A stretch of 34,041 bases of DNA from Mycobacterium sp. E3198 (GTDB lineage: Bacteria; Actinomycetota; Actinomycetes; Mycobacteriales; Mycobacteriaceae). This document shows, piece by piece, positions 14,427 through 22,515 of the stretch. Every line of letters starts with the position of its first letter. Position 1 is the first letter of the stretch. A model generated the notes under the pieces. The model was given only the letters and a program-made list of their open reading frames with translations, had not been told where the DNA came from and did not search any database. The stretch spans positions 1-34,041 of the forward strand of contig NZ_LZIS01000214.1 in assembly GCF_001667015.1 (NCBI RefSeq). The letters are read 5' to 3'. Position numbers and translations under genes: made by a program.

Positions 14427-16316
14427 GTGCCATTCCGCAACGTCGCCATCGTCGCCCACGTCGACCACGGAAAAACCACCCTGGTCGACGCGATGCTGCG
14501 GCAGTCCGGGGCGCTGCACCACCGCGGCGACGACACGCAGGAACGCATCATGGACAGCGGTGACCTGGAGAAGGAGAAGGGCATCACCATCCTGGCCAAG
14601 AACACCGCCGTGCACCGGCACAACGACGACGGCACGGTCACCGTGATCAATGTCATCGACACCCCGGGGCACGCCGACTTCGGCGGCGAGGTGGAGCGCG
14701 GGCTGTCCATGGTGGACGGGGTGCTGCTGCTGGTCGACGCCTCCGAGGGACCGCTGCCACAGACGCGGTTCGTGCTGCGCAAGGCGCTGGGCGCGCACCT
14801 GCCGGTGATCCTCGTCGTCAACAAGACCGACCGGCCCGACGCGCGCATCGCCGAGGTGGTGGAGGCCAGCCACGACCTGTTGCTCGACGTCGCATCCGAT
14901 CTGGACGACGAGGCCGCCGCCGCCGCCGAGCATGCGCTGGGACTGCCGACGCTGTACGCGTCGGGCCGCGCGGGCATCGCGAGCACCGAAGCGCCGGCCG
15001 ACGGCGAGGTGCCCGCAGGCGACAACCTCGACCCGTTGTTCGACGTGTTGATGGAGCACATCCCGGCGCCGTCGGGGGACCCGGAGGCGCCGCTGCAGGC
15101 GCTGGTGACCAACCTGGACGCGTCGGCGTTCCTCGGGCGCCTCGCGCTCATCCGCATCTACAACGGCAAGCTGCGCAAGGGCCAGCAGGTCGCCTGGATG
15201 CGCGAGGTCGACGGGCTGCCGGTCATCACCAGCGCCAAGATCACCGAGTTGCTCGCGACCGAGGGCGTCGAGCGCAGCCCGACGGAGGTCGCGGCGGCCG
15301 GAGATATTGTGGCTATCGCCGGGATTCCCGAGATCATGATCGGGGACACGCTGGCCGATCCCGACCATGCCCACGCGCTGCCGCGGATCACGGTCGACGA
15401 GCCGGCGATCTCGGTGACCATCGGCACCAACACCTCGCCACTGGCCGGCAAGGTGTCCGGGCACAAGCTGACCGCGCGGATGGTCCGCAGCCGGCTGGAC
15501 AGCGAGCTGGTCGGCAACGTGTCGGTCCGGGTCGTCGACATCGGCCGGCCCGACGCGTGGGAGGTGCAGGGCCGCGGCGAGCTCGCCCTGGCCGTGCTGG
15601 TCGAGCAGATGCGCCGGGAGGGCTTCGAGTTGACGGTGGGCAAGCCGCAGGTGGTCACCAAGACCATCGACGGCCAGCTGCACGAACCGTTCGAGGCGAT
15701 GACCATCGACTGCCCCGAGGAATTCGTCGGCGCGATCACCCAGTTGATGGCCGGCCGCAAGGGCCGCATGGAGGAGATGACCAACCACGCGGCCGGCTGG
15801 GTCCGGATGGACTTCATCGTGCCCAGCCGCGGCCTGATCGGCTTCCGCACCGACTTCCTCACGATCACGCGCGGCACCGGCATCGCCAACGCCGTGTTCG
15901 ACGGCTACCGCCCGTGGGCGGGGGAGATCCGGGCCCGCCACACCGGCTCGCTGGTGTCCGACCGGTCGGGCACCATCACGCCGTTCGCGCTCATCCAGCT
16001 CGCCGACCGGGGCCAGTTCTTCGTCGAGCCCGGGCAGGAGACCTACGAGGGCATGGTCGTCGGAATCAACCCGCGCGCAGAGGATCTCGACGTCAACGTG
16101 ACCCGCGAGAAGAAGCTGACCAACATGCGGTCGTCGACCGCGGACGTCATCGAGACGCTGGCCAAGCCGCTCGACCTCGACCTGGAACAGGCCATGGAGT
16201 TCTGCGCGCAAGACGAATGCGTCGAGGTGACCCCCGAGGTCGTGCGGGTGCGCAAGGTCGAGCTGGACGCCACCTCCCGGGCCCGCAGCCGCGCGCGGGC
16301 CAAGGCCCGGGGTTAG
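14427..16316 (+). CDS. typA: Translational GTPase TypA/BipA
   Basis: A protein of 629 residues, the usual length. It is a ribosome-binding translational GTPase of the EF-G-like class, implicated in 50S assembly and stress or cold adaptation. The GTPase motifs are clear: G1 AHVDHGKT (residues 10-17), switch I around GDLEKEKGITI, G3 DTPGH (78-82) and G4 NKTD (132-135). Domain II, the EF-G-like domains III and V and the TypA-specific C-terminal domain follow (RGLIGFRTDFLTITRG and NMRSSTADVIETL are recognisable). The C-terminus ends in Arg/Ala-rich RARSRARAKARG. GTG 14427 gives MPFRNVAIVAHVDHGKT, the standard N-terminus, and probably initiates a leaderless mRNA. Confidence 0.97.
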   Translation: MPFRNVAIVAHVDHGKTTLVDAMLRQSGALHHRGDDTQERIMDSGDLEKEKGITILAKNTAVHRHNDDGTVTVINVIDTPGHADFGGEVERGLSMVDGVLLLVDASEGPLPQTRFVLRKALGAHLPVILVVNKTDRPDARIAEVVEASHDLLLDVASDLDDEAAAAAEHALGLPTLYASGRAGIASTEAPADGEVPAGDNLDPLFDVLMEHIPAPSGDPEAPLQALVTNLDASAFLGRLALIRIYNGKLRKGQQVAWMREVDGLPVITSAKITELLATEGVERSPTEVAAAGDIVAIAGIPEIMIGDTLADPDHAHALPRITVDEPAISVTIGTNTSPLAGKVSGHKLTARMVRSRLDSELVGNVSVRVVDIGRPDAWEVQGRGELALAVLVEQMRREGFELTVGKPQVVTKTIDGQLHEPFEAMTIDCPEEFVGAITQLMAGRKGRMEEMTNHAAGWVRMDFIVPSRGLIGFRTDFLTITRGTGIANAVFDGYRPWAGEIRARHTGSLVSDRSGTITPFALIQLADRGQFFVEPGQETYEGMVVGINPRAEDLDVNVTREKKLTNMRSSTADVIETLAKPLDLDLEQAMEFCAQDECVEVTPEVVRVRKVELDATSRARSRARAKARG

Positions 16317-16354
16317 CGGCGCGTGGTCCGGCGGGCGGCTGGGCGCCTGCTCGA

Positions 16355-16360
16355 TACGCT
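16355..16360 (+). promoter_or_regulatory. -10 hexamer TACGCT of lpqW
   Basis: TACGCT ends 7 nt before GTG 16368 and only 1 nt before ATG 16362, so a transcript from it would begin at the GTG. The 11-mer TCGATACGCTG (16351-16361) recurs exactly at 18411-18421 upstream of the PE gene. Confidence 0.5.
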
Positions 16361-16361
16361 G

Positions 16362-18260
16362 ATGGGCGTGCCAAGACCAGCGCGCCGCCTCTTCCTGACG
16401 GTCGGCGCGGTGGTCTCGCTGTCGGGGGTGGTGCTGGCGGCGTGCACGGTCAACCCGCCGCCGGCGCCGCAGAGCACCGACACGCCGCACAACTCGGCGC
16501 CGCCGCCGCAGCGGCCGACCCAGATCATCATGGGCATCGACTCGATCGGCGCCGGGTTCAACCCCCATCTGCTGTCCGACCTGTCGCCGGTGAACGCGGC
16601 GATCAGCGCGCTGGTGCTGCCCAGCGCGTTTCGGCCGGTGCCCGACCCCAACACCCCGACGGGCTCGCGCTGGGAGATGGACCCGACCCTGTTGGTCTCG
16701 GCCGAAGTGACCAACCAGAACCCGTTCACGGTGACCTACAAGATCCGGCCCGAGGCGCAGTGGACCGACAACGCCCCGATCGCCGCCGACGACTTCTGGT
16801 ACCTGTGGCGGCAGATGGTCAGCGAGCCCGGCGTGGTCGACCCGGCCGGATACGACCTCATCACAAGCGTGCAGTCTCTCGAGGGCGGCAAGCAGGCCGT
16901 GGTCACCTTCGCGCAACCGTATCCGGCCTGGAAGGAGCTGTTCAGCGACATCTTGCCGGCGCACATCGTCAAGGACGTGCCGGGCGGTTTCCTGGCCGGG
17001 CTGGCCCGTGCCCTGCCCGTCACCGGCGGGCAGTTCCGGGTGGAGACCATCGACCCGCAGCGCGACGAGATCTTGCTCGCCCGCAACGACCGCTACTGGG
17101 GCCCGCCCGCCAAACCCGCCCTGATCCTCTTCCGCCGCGCCGGCGCGCCGGCCGCGCTGGCCGATTCCGTGCGCAACGGCGACACGCAGGTGGCCCAGGT
17201 GCACGGCGGATCGGCGGCCTTCGCCCAGCTCTCGGCCATCCCGGACGTGCGGACCGCCCGGATCGTGACGCCGCGGGTCATGCAGCTCACGCTGCGCGCC
17301 AGCGAGGCGAAGCTGTCCGACGCCCAGGTCCGCAAGGCGATCCTGGGCCTGCTCGACGTCGACCTGCTGGCGGCCGTGGGGGCGGGCAGCGACAACACCG
17401 TCACGCTGGACCAGGCCCAGATCCGCTCGCCGAGCGACCCCGGCTACGAGCCGACGGCGCCGCCCGCGATGACCACGCCGGCGGCGCTGGCGCTGCTGTC
17501 GGCGTCGGGCTATCAGATCGAGACCAACCCGTCGCCGTCACCGTCCCCCACCCCGGCGAGCACCGGGCCGCCGGAGGTCATCCGCGGTCGGATCAGCAAG
17601 GACGGCCAGCCGCTGTCGCTGGCCATCGGGGTGGCCGCGAATGACCCGACCTCGGTCGCGGTGGCCAACACGGCCGCCGACCAGTTGCGCAATGTCGGCA
17701 TCGACGCGACCGTGCTGGCGCTGGACCCGGTGACGCTGTATCGCGACGCGCTGACCAACAATCAGGTGGACGCGATCGTCGGCTGGCATCAGGCCGGGGG
17801 AAACCTGGCGACGCTGCTGGCCTCGCGCTACGGCTGTCCGGCGCTGCAGACGACGACGCTGTCGCCGTCGAGCACGCCGACCACCACACCCGCCGCAAGC
17901 CCGTCACCCGGGAGCCCCGGCACCACTGCCGCGACGTCTCCGGTGACGCCGACCCCACCCCCGTCGCCCTCGCGCCCCCCGGAGCCCGGCGCGCTGGTCC
18001 AAGCGCCGTCGAACCTCACCGGCATCTGCGATCGCAGCATCCAGTCGAACATCGACGCCGCCCTCAACGGCACCAAGAGCATCAACGACGTGATCACGGC
18101 GGTCGAACCGCGGCTGTGGAACATGTCGACGGTGCTGCCGATCCTGCAGGACACCACGATCGTCGCGGCCGGGCCCAGCGTGCAGAACGTCAGCCTGACG
18201 GGCGCGGTGCCGGTCGGCATCGTCGGCGACGCCGGCCAATGGGTCAAAACCGGCCCGTGA
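16362..18260 (+). CDS. lpqW: Lipoprotein LpqW, solute-binding-protein-like PIM/LAM pathway factor
   Basis: About 632 residues. LpqW steers phosphatidylinositol mannoside intermediates between polar PIM and LM/LAM synthesis in mycobacteria; it has an extracytoplasmic solute-binding protein family 5 fold without known transport. The N-terminus is a lipoprotein signal: PARRLFLTV, a hydrophobic core and lipobox LAAC with Cys28. Recognisable segments include GIDSIGAGFNPHLLSDLSPV, YKIRPEAQWTDNAPIAADDF and ARNDRYWGPPAKP. Two Ser/Pro/Thr-rich insertions (near 17520-17580 and 17860-18000) are low-complexity linkers. ATG 16362 or GTG 16368 may start it; the -10 favours GTG 16368. pimE, whose product acts in the same pathway, lies about 10 kb upstream. 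Confidence 0.95.
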   Translation: MGVPRPARRLFLTVGAVVSLSGVVLAACTVNPPPAPQSTDTPHNSAPPPQRPTQIIMGIDSIGAGFNPHLLSDLSPVNAAISALVLPSAFRPVPDPNTPTGSRWEMDPTLLVSAEVTNQNPFTVTYKIRPEAQWTDNAPIAADDFWYLWRQMVSEPGVVDPAGYDLITSVQSLEGGKQAVVTFAQPYPAWKELFSDILPAHIVKDVPGGFLAGLARALPVTGGQFRVETIDPQRDEILLARNDRYWGPPAKPALILFRRAGAPAALADSVRNGDTQVAQVHGGSAAFAQLSAIPDVRTARIVTPRVMQLTLRASEAKLSDAQVRKAILGLLDVDLLAAVGAGSDNTVTLDQAQIRSPSDPGYEPTAPPAMTTPAALALLSASGYQIETNPSPSPSPTPASTGPPEVIRGRISKDGQPLSLAIGVAANDPTSVAVANTAADQLRNVGIDATVLALDPVTLYRDALTNNQVDAIVGWHQAGGNLATLLASRYGCPALQTTTLSPSSTPTTTPAASPSPGSPGTTAATSPVTPTPPPSPSRPPEPGALVQAPSNLTGICDRSIQSNIDAALNGTKSINDVITAVEPRLWNMSTVLPILQDTTIVAAGPSVQNVSLTGAVPVGIVGDAGQWVKTGP

Positions 18261-18505
18261 CCGAGCATTTCGAAAAATCGAAAACATCCATTTTCCATAA
18301 TGGCCGTGCCGCGCATGGCGTGGAGCAAAAGTAACGAATTCATGACGAATTAATCGGACCGGGTATCCGCAAACGGAGTTGGCGCAAACGGCCGTTTTCA
18401 GCTCCCTATTTCGATACGCTGCCGCCATCGCATTACCCGCCCGAGCGGGCGTCGGGGGTAGAGCGACCATAGCGACCATGGTGTGCTGAACCGGGGAGGT
18501 CTTCA
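18261..18505 (+). promoter_or_regulatory. AT-rich promoter region of the large PE gene, with repeats
   Basis: This 245-nt gap is much richer in A and T than its surroundings, especially 18261-18360. It holds an inverted repeat TTTCGA/TCGAAA (18268-18273, 18278-18283), the direct repeat ACGAATT (18334-18340 and 18345-18351, 11 bp apart), the direct repeat GCAAACGG (18369-18376 and 18384-18391) and a perfect palindrome AAACGGCCGTTT (18386-18397). TACGCT (18415-18420) is a candidate -10, giving a leader of about 80 nt that ends with GGGGAGG before GTG 18506. AT-rich flanks are typical targets of Lsr2/EspR-type nucleoid proteins. Confidence 0.5.
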
Positions 18506-20803
18506 GTGTCGTTTCTGATCGCAGTGCCGGAGCTAATGGCCGATGCCGCAAGCAATTTGGCGAACCTTGGCTCCGCCATCGGCTCCGCCAACAGCGCGGC
18601 CGCCGCGGCGACCATAGAATTGCTGCCCGCGGCCGCGGACGAAGTTTCGGCCGAAATTGCCGCGCTCTTTTCCTCACATGCCGCCGGCTACCAGCAACTC
18701 AGCGCGCAGGCGGCGGTATTCCACCAGCAGTTCGTGCAAGGTTTGACGACCGGCGCAGGCAGCTATGCGGCTGCCGAGGTAAACGTTGTGCAGACGCTCG
18801 CCAGCGCGCTGCCCGCGGCCGGCATAGACCTGAGCGCCGGGCTCGCCGGCCTGGGCGCCAGCCTGAGCGCCGACCTCAACGCGATCGGCGTCTCGCTCAA
18901 CGCCGCGGTGTCGGGCAGCCTCGGTGGCAGCCTCGGGGCCAACCTCGGGGGGCTGGCGCCCCTGGGCGCGGCGATCGCGACCAACGTCAACGGCGGCCTG
19001 ACGGCGTTGGCGCAGACGGGCGGGGCGCTGGCCACCAACGTCGGCACCAGCCTTTCCGGCCTGGCGGGTGGCTTCAACGGCGCGCTGCCGGGGCTGCAGG
19101 CCAGCCTGGGCGGCGGGCTGTCCGGGCTGAACGCCTCCATTAATGCCGCGCTGTCGGGCGGCCTGGGCGGCAGTCTTGCGGGGCTGGGGCCGATCGGTGC
19201 GACGTTAGCCACCAACTTCAGCAACGGGCTGTCGGGGTTGGTCGGGGCCGGGAACGCGCTCGCGGCGAGCCTCGGCGCCGGCCTGCCCGGCTTGATCGGC
19301 GGCCTGAGCCTGGCGTTCCCCGGCCTCGCGGCCAGCCTCAGCGGCAGCCTTTCCGGGCTGAACGCCTCGCTGAACGCCGCGCTGTCCGGCGGCCTCGGTG
19401 CCGGCCTTTCGGGGCTGGGACCCCTCGGCGCCACGCTGGCCGCCGACATCGGCAGCGGCCTTTCGGGGCTGGCGCAGACCGGTGGGGCGCTCGCGGGCAA
19501 CCTGAGCGCCGGGCTGTCCAACCTCGCGGGCAGCCTGGGCGCCGGGCTGCCCGGGCTGAGCGGCGCGATCAACGCCGCGCTGTCGGGCGGCTTCGGGGGC
19601 AGCCTGTCCGGCCTCGGCGCCGCCCTGTCCGGTGCCCTGCAGACCGGTGGCTCGCTGATCGGCAACCTCGGCCTCGGCCTGCCCGCGCTGATGGGCGGCT
19701 TCGCCCTGCCCGCCAACCTGAACGCCGCGCTCGCGGCGCTGGGCGGCGTCTTCGGCTTCAGTCCCAGCCTGGGCGCCAGCATCACCGCCGGCCTGTCCGG
19801 GCTCAGCGCCCAACTCAACGCCGCGTTGAACGGGGGCCTCAGCATCGGGCTTGCCGGGCTGCCCACCCTGTTCGCCAACCTGGTGGCGCCCTGGCAGGTG
19901 CTGCTGACGGCGCCGAGCGTGCCCGCATTCCTCACCCAGTTGCAGGCGATGGAGCTCGGCTTCAACGGCGCGCTGATCACCAACGAGCTGGGCTTCAACG
20001 CGGCCCTGGTCGCCCAGGAGACGGCGCTGGAGACGGCCCTGTTCGGCGGGGTCGGCGCCGTGGGCGGCTCGATCGACAGCTTCTTCAACTTCTGGAACAC
20101 GGTGTTGGGCACCGGCGAGGTGACCTTCGACAGCCTGTTGGGTGCTCAACTTCCGACCGGCGGCGCCATCCTGGCCAGCCTCGCGATGGGCGCCCCGGCC
20201 AACCTGATCGCCGGCGGTGCGCTCGGCGGACTCCTGGGCGCCGTGGACACCAAGTTCCTGTGGGACCTCAACGTCATCGGCGCGGTGGCCACCTCGCTGA
20301 CCGGCAACGGCTCGCTGCAGGCCGCGTTGACCGCGGGGATCAACGCGGCCGGCCTGCAGGCGTCGCTGAACGCGGCGCTGGGCGGATCGCTGTTGGCCGG
20401 GCTGCCCAACCTCGGGGTGGCGCTGGTGGCGGCGCCCACCGCGGGGTTGCAGGGCCTGGCTTCGGGCCAGCTCAACTTCCTGTCCAACCTGATTCCCGCG
20501 GAGGTCGGCTTCAACACCAACCTGGTGAACAGCGAAATCGCTTGGGAGACAAGCACATTCGGAACTCCGGTCGCCTTCAACGGTGGGCTGAACCGGCTCT
20601 TCAACGTCGGCAACCTGATCCTGGGCACCGGCGAGCAGACGGTGAACAGCTTCGTGGGCGGTGTCCAGACACCGGCCATCGGCACGCTGTTGACCGGTAC
20701 CGCGGCGCAGGTCTTCAACGGCGGCAACATCGGCGGCATCGAGGGCATCTTCGACCAGAGCCTGGCCGCGGGCGCCGATTTCGCCGGCTTGTTCCTGGGT
20801 TAG
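18506..20803 (+). CDS. PE family protein with internal repeats and a duplicated C-terminal module
   Basis: A protein of 765 residues from GTG 18506 (GGGGAGG upstream). Residues 1-95 are a PE domain (MSFLIAVPELMADAASNLAN...) ending with the type VII secretion signal YxxxE as YAAAE (87-91), so export by an ESX system is expected. Residues about 110-400 are Gly/Leu/Ala/Ser-rich repeats of about 66-77 residues (LSGLNASINAALSGGLGG is a typical segment), not PGRS GGA/GGN repeats. The C-terminal 300 residues are less repetitive and contain two copies of a roughly 100-residue module. There is no PPE partner. In M. tuberculosis the neighbourhood instead carries a PPE17-PE11 pair, as I recall. The 3' end overlaps tetR by 4 nt, convergently. 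Confidence 0.92.
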   Translation: MSFLIAVPELMADAASNLANLGSAIGSANSAAAAATIELLPAAADEVSAEIAALFSSHAAGYQQLSAQAAVFHQQFVQGLTTGAGSYAAAEVNVVQTLASALPAAGIDLSAGLAGLGASLSADLNAIGVSLNAAVSGSLGGSLGANLGGLAPLGAAIATNVNGGLTALAQTGGALATNVGTSLSGLAGGFNGALPGLQASLGGGLSGLNASINAALSGGLGGSLAGLGPIGATLATNFSNGLSGLVGAGNALAASLGAGLPGLIGGLSLAFPGLAASLSGSLSGLNASLNAALSGGLGAGLSGLGPLGATLAADIGSGLSGLAQTGGALAGNLSAGLSNLAGSLGAGLPGLSGAINAALSGGFGGSLSGLGAALSGALQTGGSLIGNLGLGLPALMGGFALPANLNAALAALGGVFGFSPSLGASITAGLSGLSAQLNAALNGGLSIGLAGLPTLFANLVAPWQVLLTAPSVPAFLTQLQAMELGFNGALITNELGFNAALVAQETALETALFGGVGAVGGSIDSFFNFWNTVLGTGEVTFDSLLGAQLPTGGAILASLAMGAPANLIAGGALGGLLGAVDTKFLWDLNVIGAVATSLTGNGSLQAALTAGINAAGLQASLNAALGGSLLAGLPNLGVALVAAPTAGLQGLASGQLNFLSNLIPAEVGFNTNLVNSEIAWETSTFGTPVAFNGGLNRLFNVGNLILGTGEQTVNSFVGGVQTPAIGTLLTGTAAQVFNGGNIGGIEGIFDQSLAAGADFAGLFLG
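18880..19640 (+). repeat. Coding repeats in PE gene (about 231- and 198-bp periods)
   Basis: The segment beginning TCCGGGCTGAACGCCTC at 19121 recurs at 19352 (231 bp later, 77 codons), and a diverged copy begins near 19550 (198 bp later, 66 codons). A weaker first copy starts near 18890. Every spacing is a multiple of three, so the frame is preserved. Confidence 0.7.
19955..20785 (+). repeat. Duplicated about 100-residue C-terminal module of the PE protein
   Basis: Copy A starts near 19985 with LGFNAALVAQETALETALFG and contains FNFWNTVLGTGEVTFDSLLG. Copy B starts near 20500 with VGFNTNLVNSEIAWETSTFG and contains FNVGNLILGTGEQTVNSFVG. A further short GFNGALITNE unit precedes copy A. The shared order GFNxxL-x3-E, FN-x5-LGTGE-x-T identifies a duplication inside the protein. 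Confidence 0.7.
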
Positions 20804-21408
20804 ACATCCGCGGCCGGCGGCCGCGGCGGGATCACGGTGTCGACGATGATCGCCAGATCCCGCCGGGTCGGCGGTTCGCCGGTGAGCAGGAAGTGTTGGT
20901 TGATCAGCGCCGGTCCGACGCGCGCGGTCAGCGGCGTGATGGTGGCCGGGTCGAGGTCGCCGTCGTCGACGGCGGCTTGCAGGATCGATTCGAGGATCTT
21001 GAGGCGCGGCGCCACCACAGCGTCGGCGAAGATGGTGCGCATCTCCGGTTCGTGCAGCAATTGGTGGATGACGTCCAGTCCGGGAAATGTGGTCTTGCCG
21101 GCCAGCATGTCGCGGTGCGAGATGAACATCGCCAGCAACTTCTCCCTGGCCGACCGGCCGGAGCGCAGCTCGGGCATCGGCGGCAGCGCGTAGACCAGGG
21201 CGGCGTGCACCAGATCGTGCTTGCTGCACCAGCGCCGATACAGGGCGGCCTTGCCGGTGTGGGCGCGCGCCGCGATCCCTTCCATCGTCAGCCCCCCGTA
21301 TCCCACTTCGGCCAACTCCGCCAACGTGGCCTCGTACAGCGCACGTTCGAGCACTTCGCCGCGTCGGCGGCTCCGCGTGCTACTCCGGTCCTGGGTTAGC
21401 TGGGGCAT
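20800..21408 (-). CDS. TetR-family transcriptional regulator (Rv1167c-like)
   Basis: A protein of 202 residues. The N-terminal TetR DNA-binding domain is clear: ALYEATLAELAEVGYGGLTM, then the recognition region EGIAARAHTGKAALYRRW, followed by a helical ligand-binding domain with conserved-type VIHQLLHEPEMRTIFADAVV. ATG 21408 was chosen because TACTAT (21415-21420) lies exactly 6 nt upstream; a longer open frame to 22032 runs antisense through mshB and is a shadow. Divergent from mshB with about 60 bp between starts, it could control mshB or itself; the ligand is unknown. Its stop overlaps the PE gene's stop by 4 nt, tail to tail. Confidence 0.92.
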   Translation of the reverse strand: MPQLTQDRSSTRSRRRGEVLERALYEATLAELAEVGYGGLTMEGIAARAHTGKAALYRRWCSKHDLVHAALVYALPPMPELRSGRSAREKLLAMFISHRDMLAGKTTFPGLDVIHQLLHEPEMRTIFADAVVAPRLKILESILQAAVDDGDLDPATITPLTARVGPALINQHFLLTGEPPTRRDLAIIVDTVIPPRPPAADV

Positions 21409-21414
21409 TTCTCG

Positions 21415-21462
21415 ATAGTAGCCGCCCGCGTTCCTATCCGCTGCTCGGCTCCGGGGTAGGGT
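21415..21462. promoter_or_regulatory. Divergent leaderless promoters of tetR and mshB
   Basis: On the minus strand TACTAT (21415-21420) ends 6 nt before ATG 21408. On the plus strand TAGGGT (21457-21462) ends 6 nt before ATG 21469. Both have leaderless geometry. No clear TetR palindrome is seen between them. Confidence 0.6.
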
Positions 21463-21468
21463 GCGTCC

Positions 21469-22374
21469 ATGCCCGAGACTCCCCGGCTGCTGTTCGTCCA
21501 CGCGCACCCCGACGACGAGAGCCTCAGCAACGGTGCGACGATCGCGCACTACACCTCGCGCGGGGCGCAGGTGGACGTCGTCACGTGCACCCTCGGCGAG
21601 GAGGGCGAGGTCATCGGCGATCCGTGGGCCGGGCTCGCGGTCGAGCACGCGGACCAACTCGGTGGCTACCGAATCGGCGAGCTCACCAACGCATTGCGGG
21701 CGCTCGGCGTCAGCGCCCCCCGCTATCTCGGCGGTGCGGGACGGTGGCGCGACTCGGGCATGCAGGGCACCCCGAAACGGCGGCGCGAGAGGTTCATCGA
21801 CGCCGACGAGCGCGACGCCGTCGGCGCGCTGGTCGCGATCATCCGCGCGCAACGCCCGCACGTCGTCGTGACCTACGACCCCAACGGGGGCTACGGCCAC
21901 CCCGACCACATCCACGCCCACACCGTGACGACGGCCGCCGTCGCGGCCGCCGGCTCCAGCGACGACTACCCCGGCGAGCCGTGGGCGGTGCCGAAGTTCT
22001 ACTGGACGGTGTTGGCACAGAGCGCATTCCATGCCGGTTGGCGCGCGCTGGAAGGCAACGACCTACTGCCCGACTGGGCGATTCCGCCCCACGAGGAGTT
22101 CGACTTCGGATACGCCGACTCCGACATCGACGCCGTCGTCGAGGCGGCCCCGGACGCGCTCGCCGCGAAGACGGCAGCCCTCGCCGCACACGCCACGCAG
22201 GTCGTCGTCGGCCCGACCGGCAGGGCCTGCGCCTTGTCGAACAACATGGCGCTGCCCATCCTCGCCGAGGAGCACTATGTGCTGGTGGCTGGCGCCGCGG
22301 GGGAGCGGGACGGGCGCGGCTGGGAAACGGATCTGCTCGCGGGGCTGGGTTTCACGGACGCCGCAGCGCGGTAG
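21469..22374 (+). CDS. mshB: MshB, N-acetyl-1-D-myo-inositol-2-amino-2-deoxy-glucopyranoside deacetylase
   Basis: A protein of 301 residues, close to the 303 of M. tuberculosis. MshB removes the acetyl group from GlcNAc-Ins, the second committed step of mycothiol synthesis, and also has weak mycothiol-conjugate amidase activity. It is a zinc-dependent LmbE/PIG-L-fold enzyme; the metal and catalytic residues are in place: AHPDD with His13, Asp15 and Asp16, and GGYGHPDHIHAH with Tyr142, His144 and His147. ATG 21469 begins MPETPRLLFVHAHPDDES and follows a leaderless -10. Nearby genes 514-1128 and 26900-27664 encode members of the mycothiol-using enzyme superfamily. Confidence 0.97.
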   Translation: MPETPRLLFVHAHPDDESLSNGATIAHYTSRGAQVDVVTCTLGEEGEVIGDPWAGLAVEHADQLGGYRIGELTNALRALGVSAPRYLGGAGRWRDSGMQGTPKRRRERFIDADERDAVGALVAIIRAQRPHVVVTYDPNGGYGHPDHIHAHTVTTAAVAAAGSSDDYPGEPWAVPKFYWTVLAQSAFHAGWRALEGNDLLPDWAIPPHEEFDFGYADSDIDAVVEAAPDALAAKTAALAAHATQVVVGPTGRACALSNNMALPILAEEHYVLVAGAAGERDGRGWETDLLAGLGFTDAAAR

Positions 22375-22377
22375 GCT
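22372..22377 (+). promoter_or_regulatory. -10 hexamer TAGGCT overlapping the mshB stop codon
   Basis: The mshB TAG stop (22372-22374) is the first half of TAGGCT. Initiation about 7 nt downstream would give a leader of about 24 nt containing GGAAGG before ATG 22408. Confidence 0.4.
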
Positions 22378-22407
22378 GCGAAACAGGCAGCCACGGAAGG
22401 AATTCGC

Positions 22408-22515
22408 ATGGACCCCGACCTGGACCCTAACCAGCAGCACTGGCAGGACCGCCTCGACAGCCTGCAGTGGGTCATCGGCTCGATACTCTCCAACATCGAC
22501 AGCGTTCCGACCTGA
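22408..22515 (+). CDS. Small ORF (35 aa) upstream of membrane protein gene
   Basis: A 35-codon ORF from ATG 22408, with GGAAGG 7-12 nt upstream, to TGA 22513-22515. It begins MDPDLDPNQQHWQDRLD and has an amphipathic second half (LQWVIGSILSNI). A good ribosome site and acidic, Trp-containing composition suggest that it is translated. Its stop codon overlaps CTG 22512 of the downstream membrane protein frame as CTGA. It could be a real small protein or a coupling leader. I do not recognise it. Confidence 0.55.
   Translation: MDPDLDPNQQHWQDRLDSLQWVIGSILSNIDSVPT

Noticed and set aside
18763..21229. Long minus-strand frames opposite the PE gene
   Set aside because: They are repeats of the PE coding sequence read backwards and have Pro/Arg-rich composition without domains.
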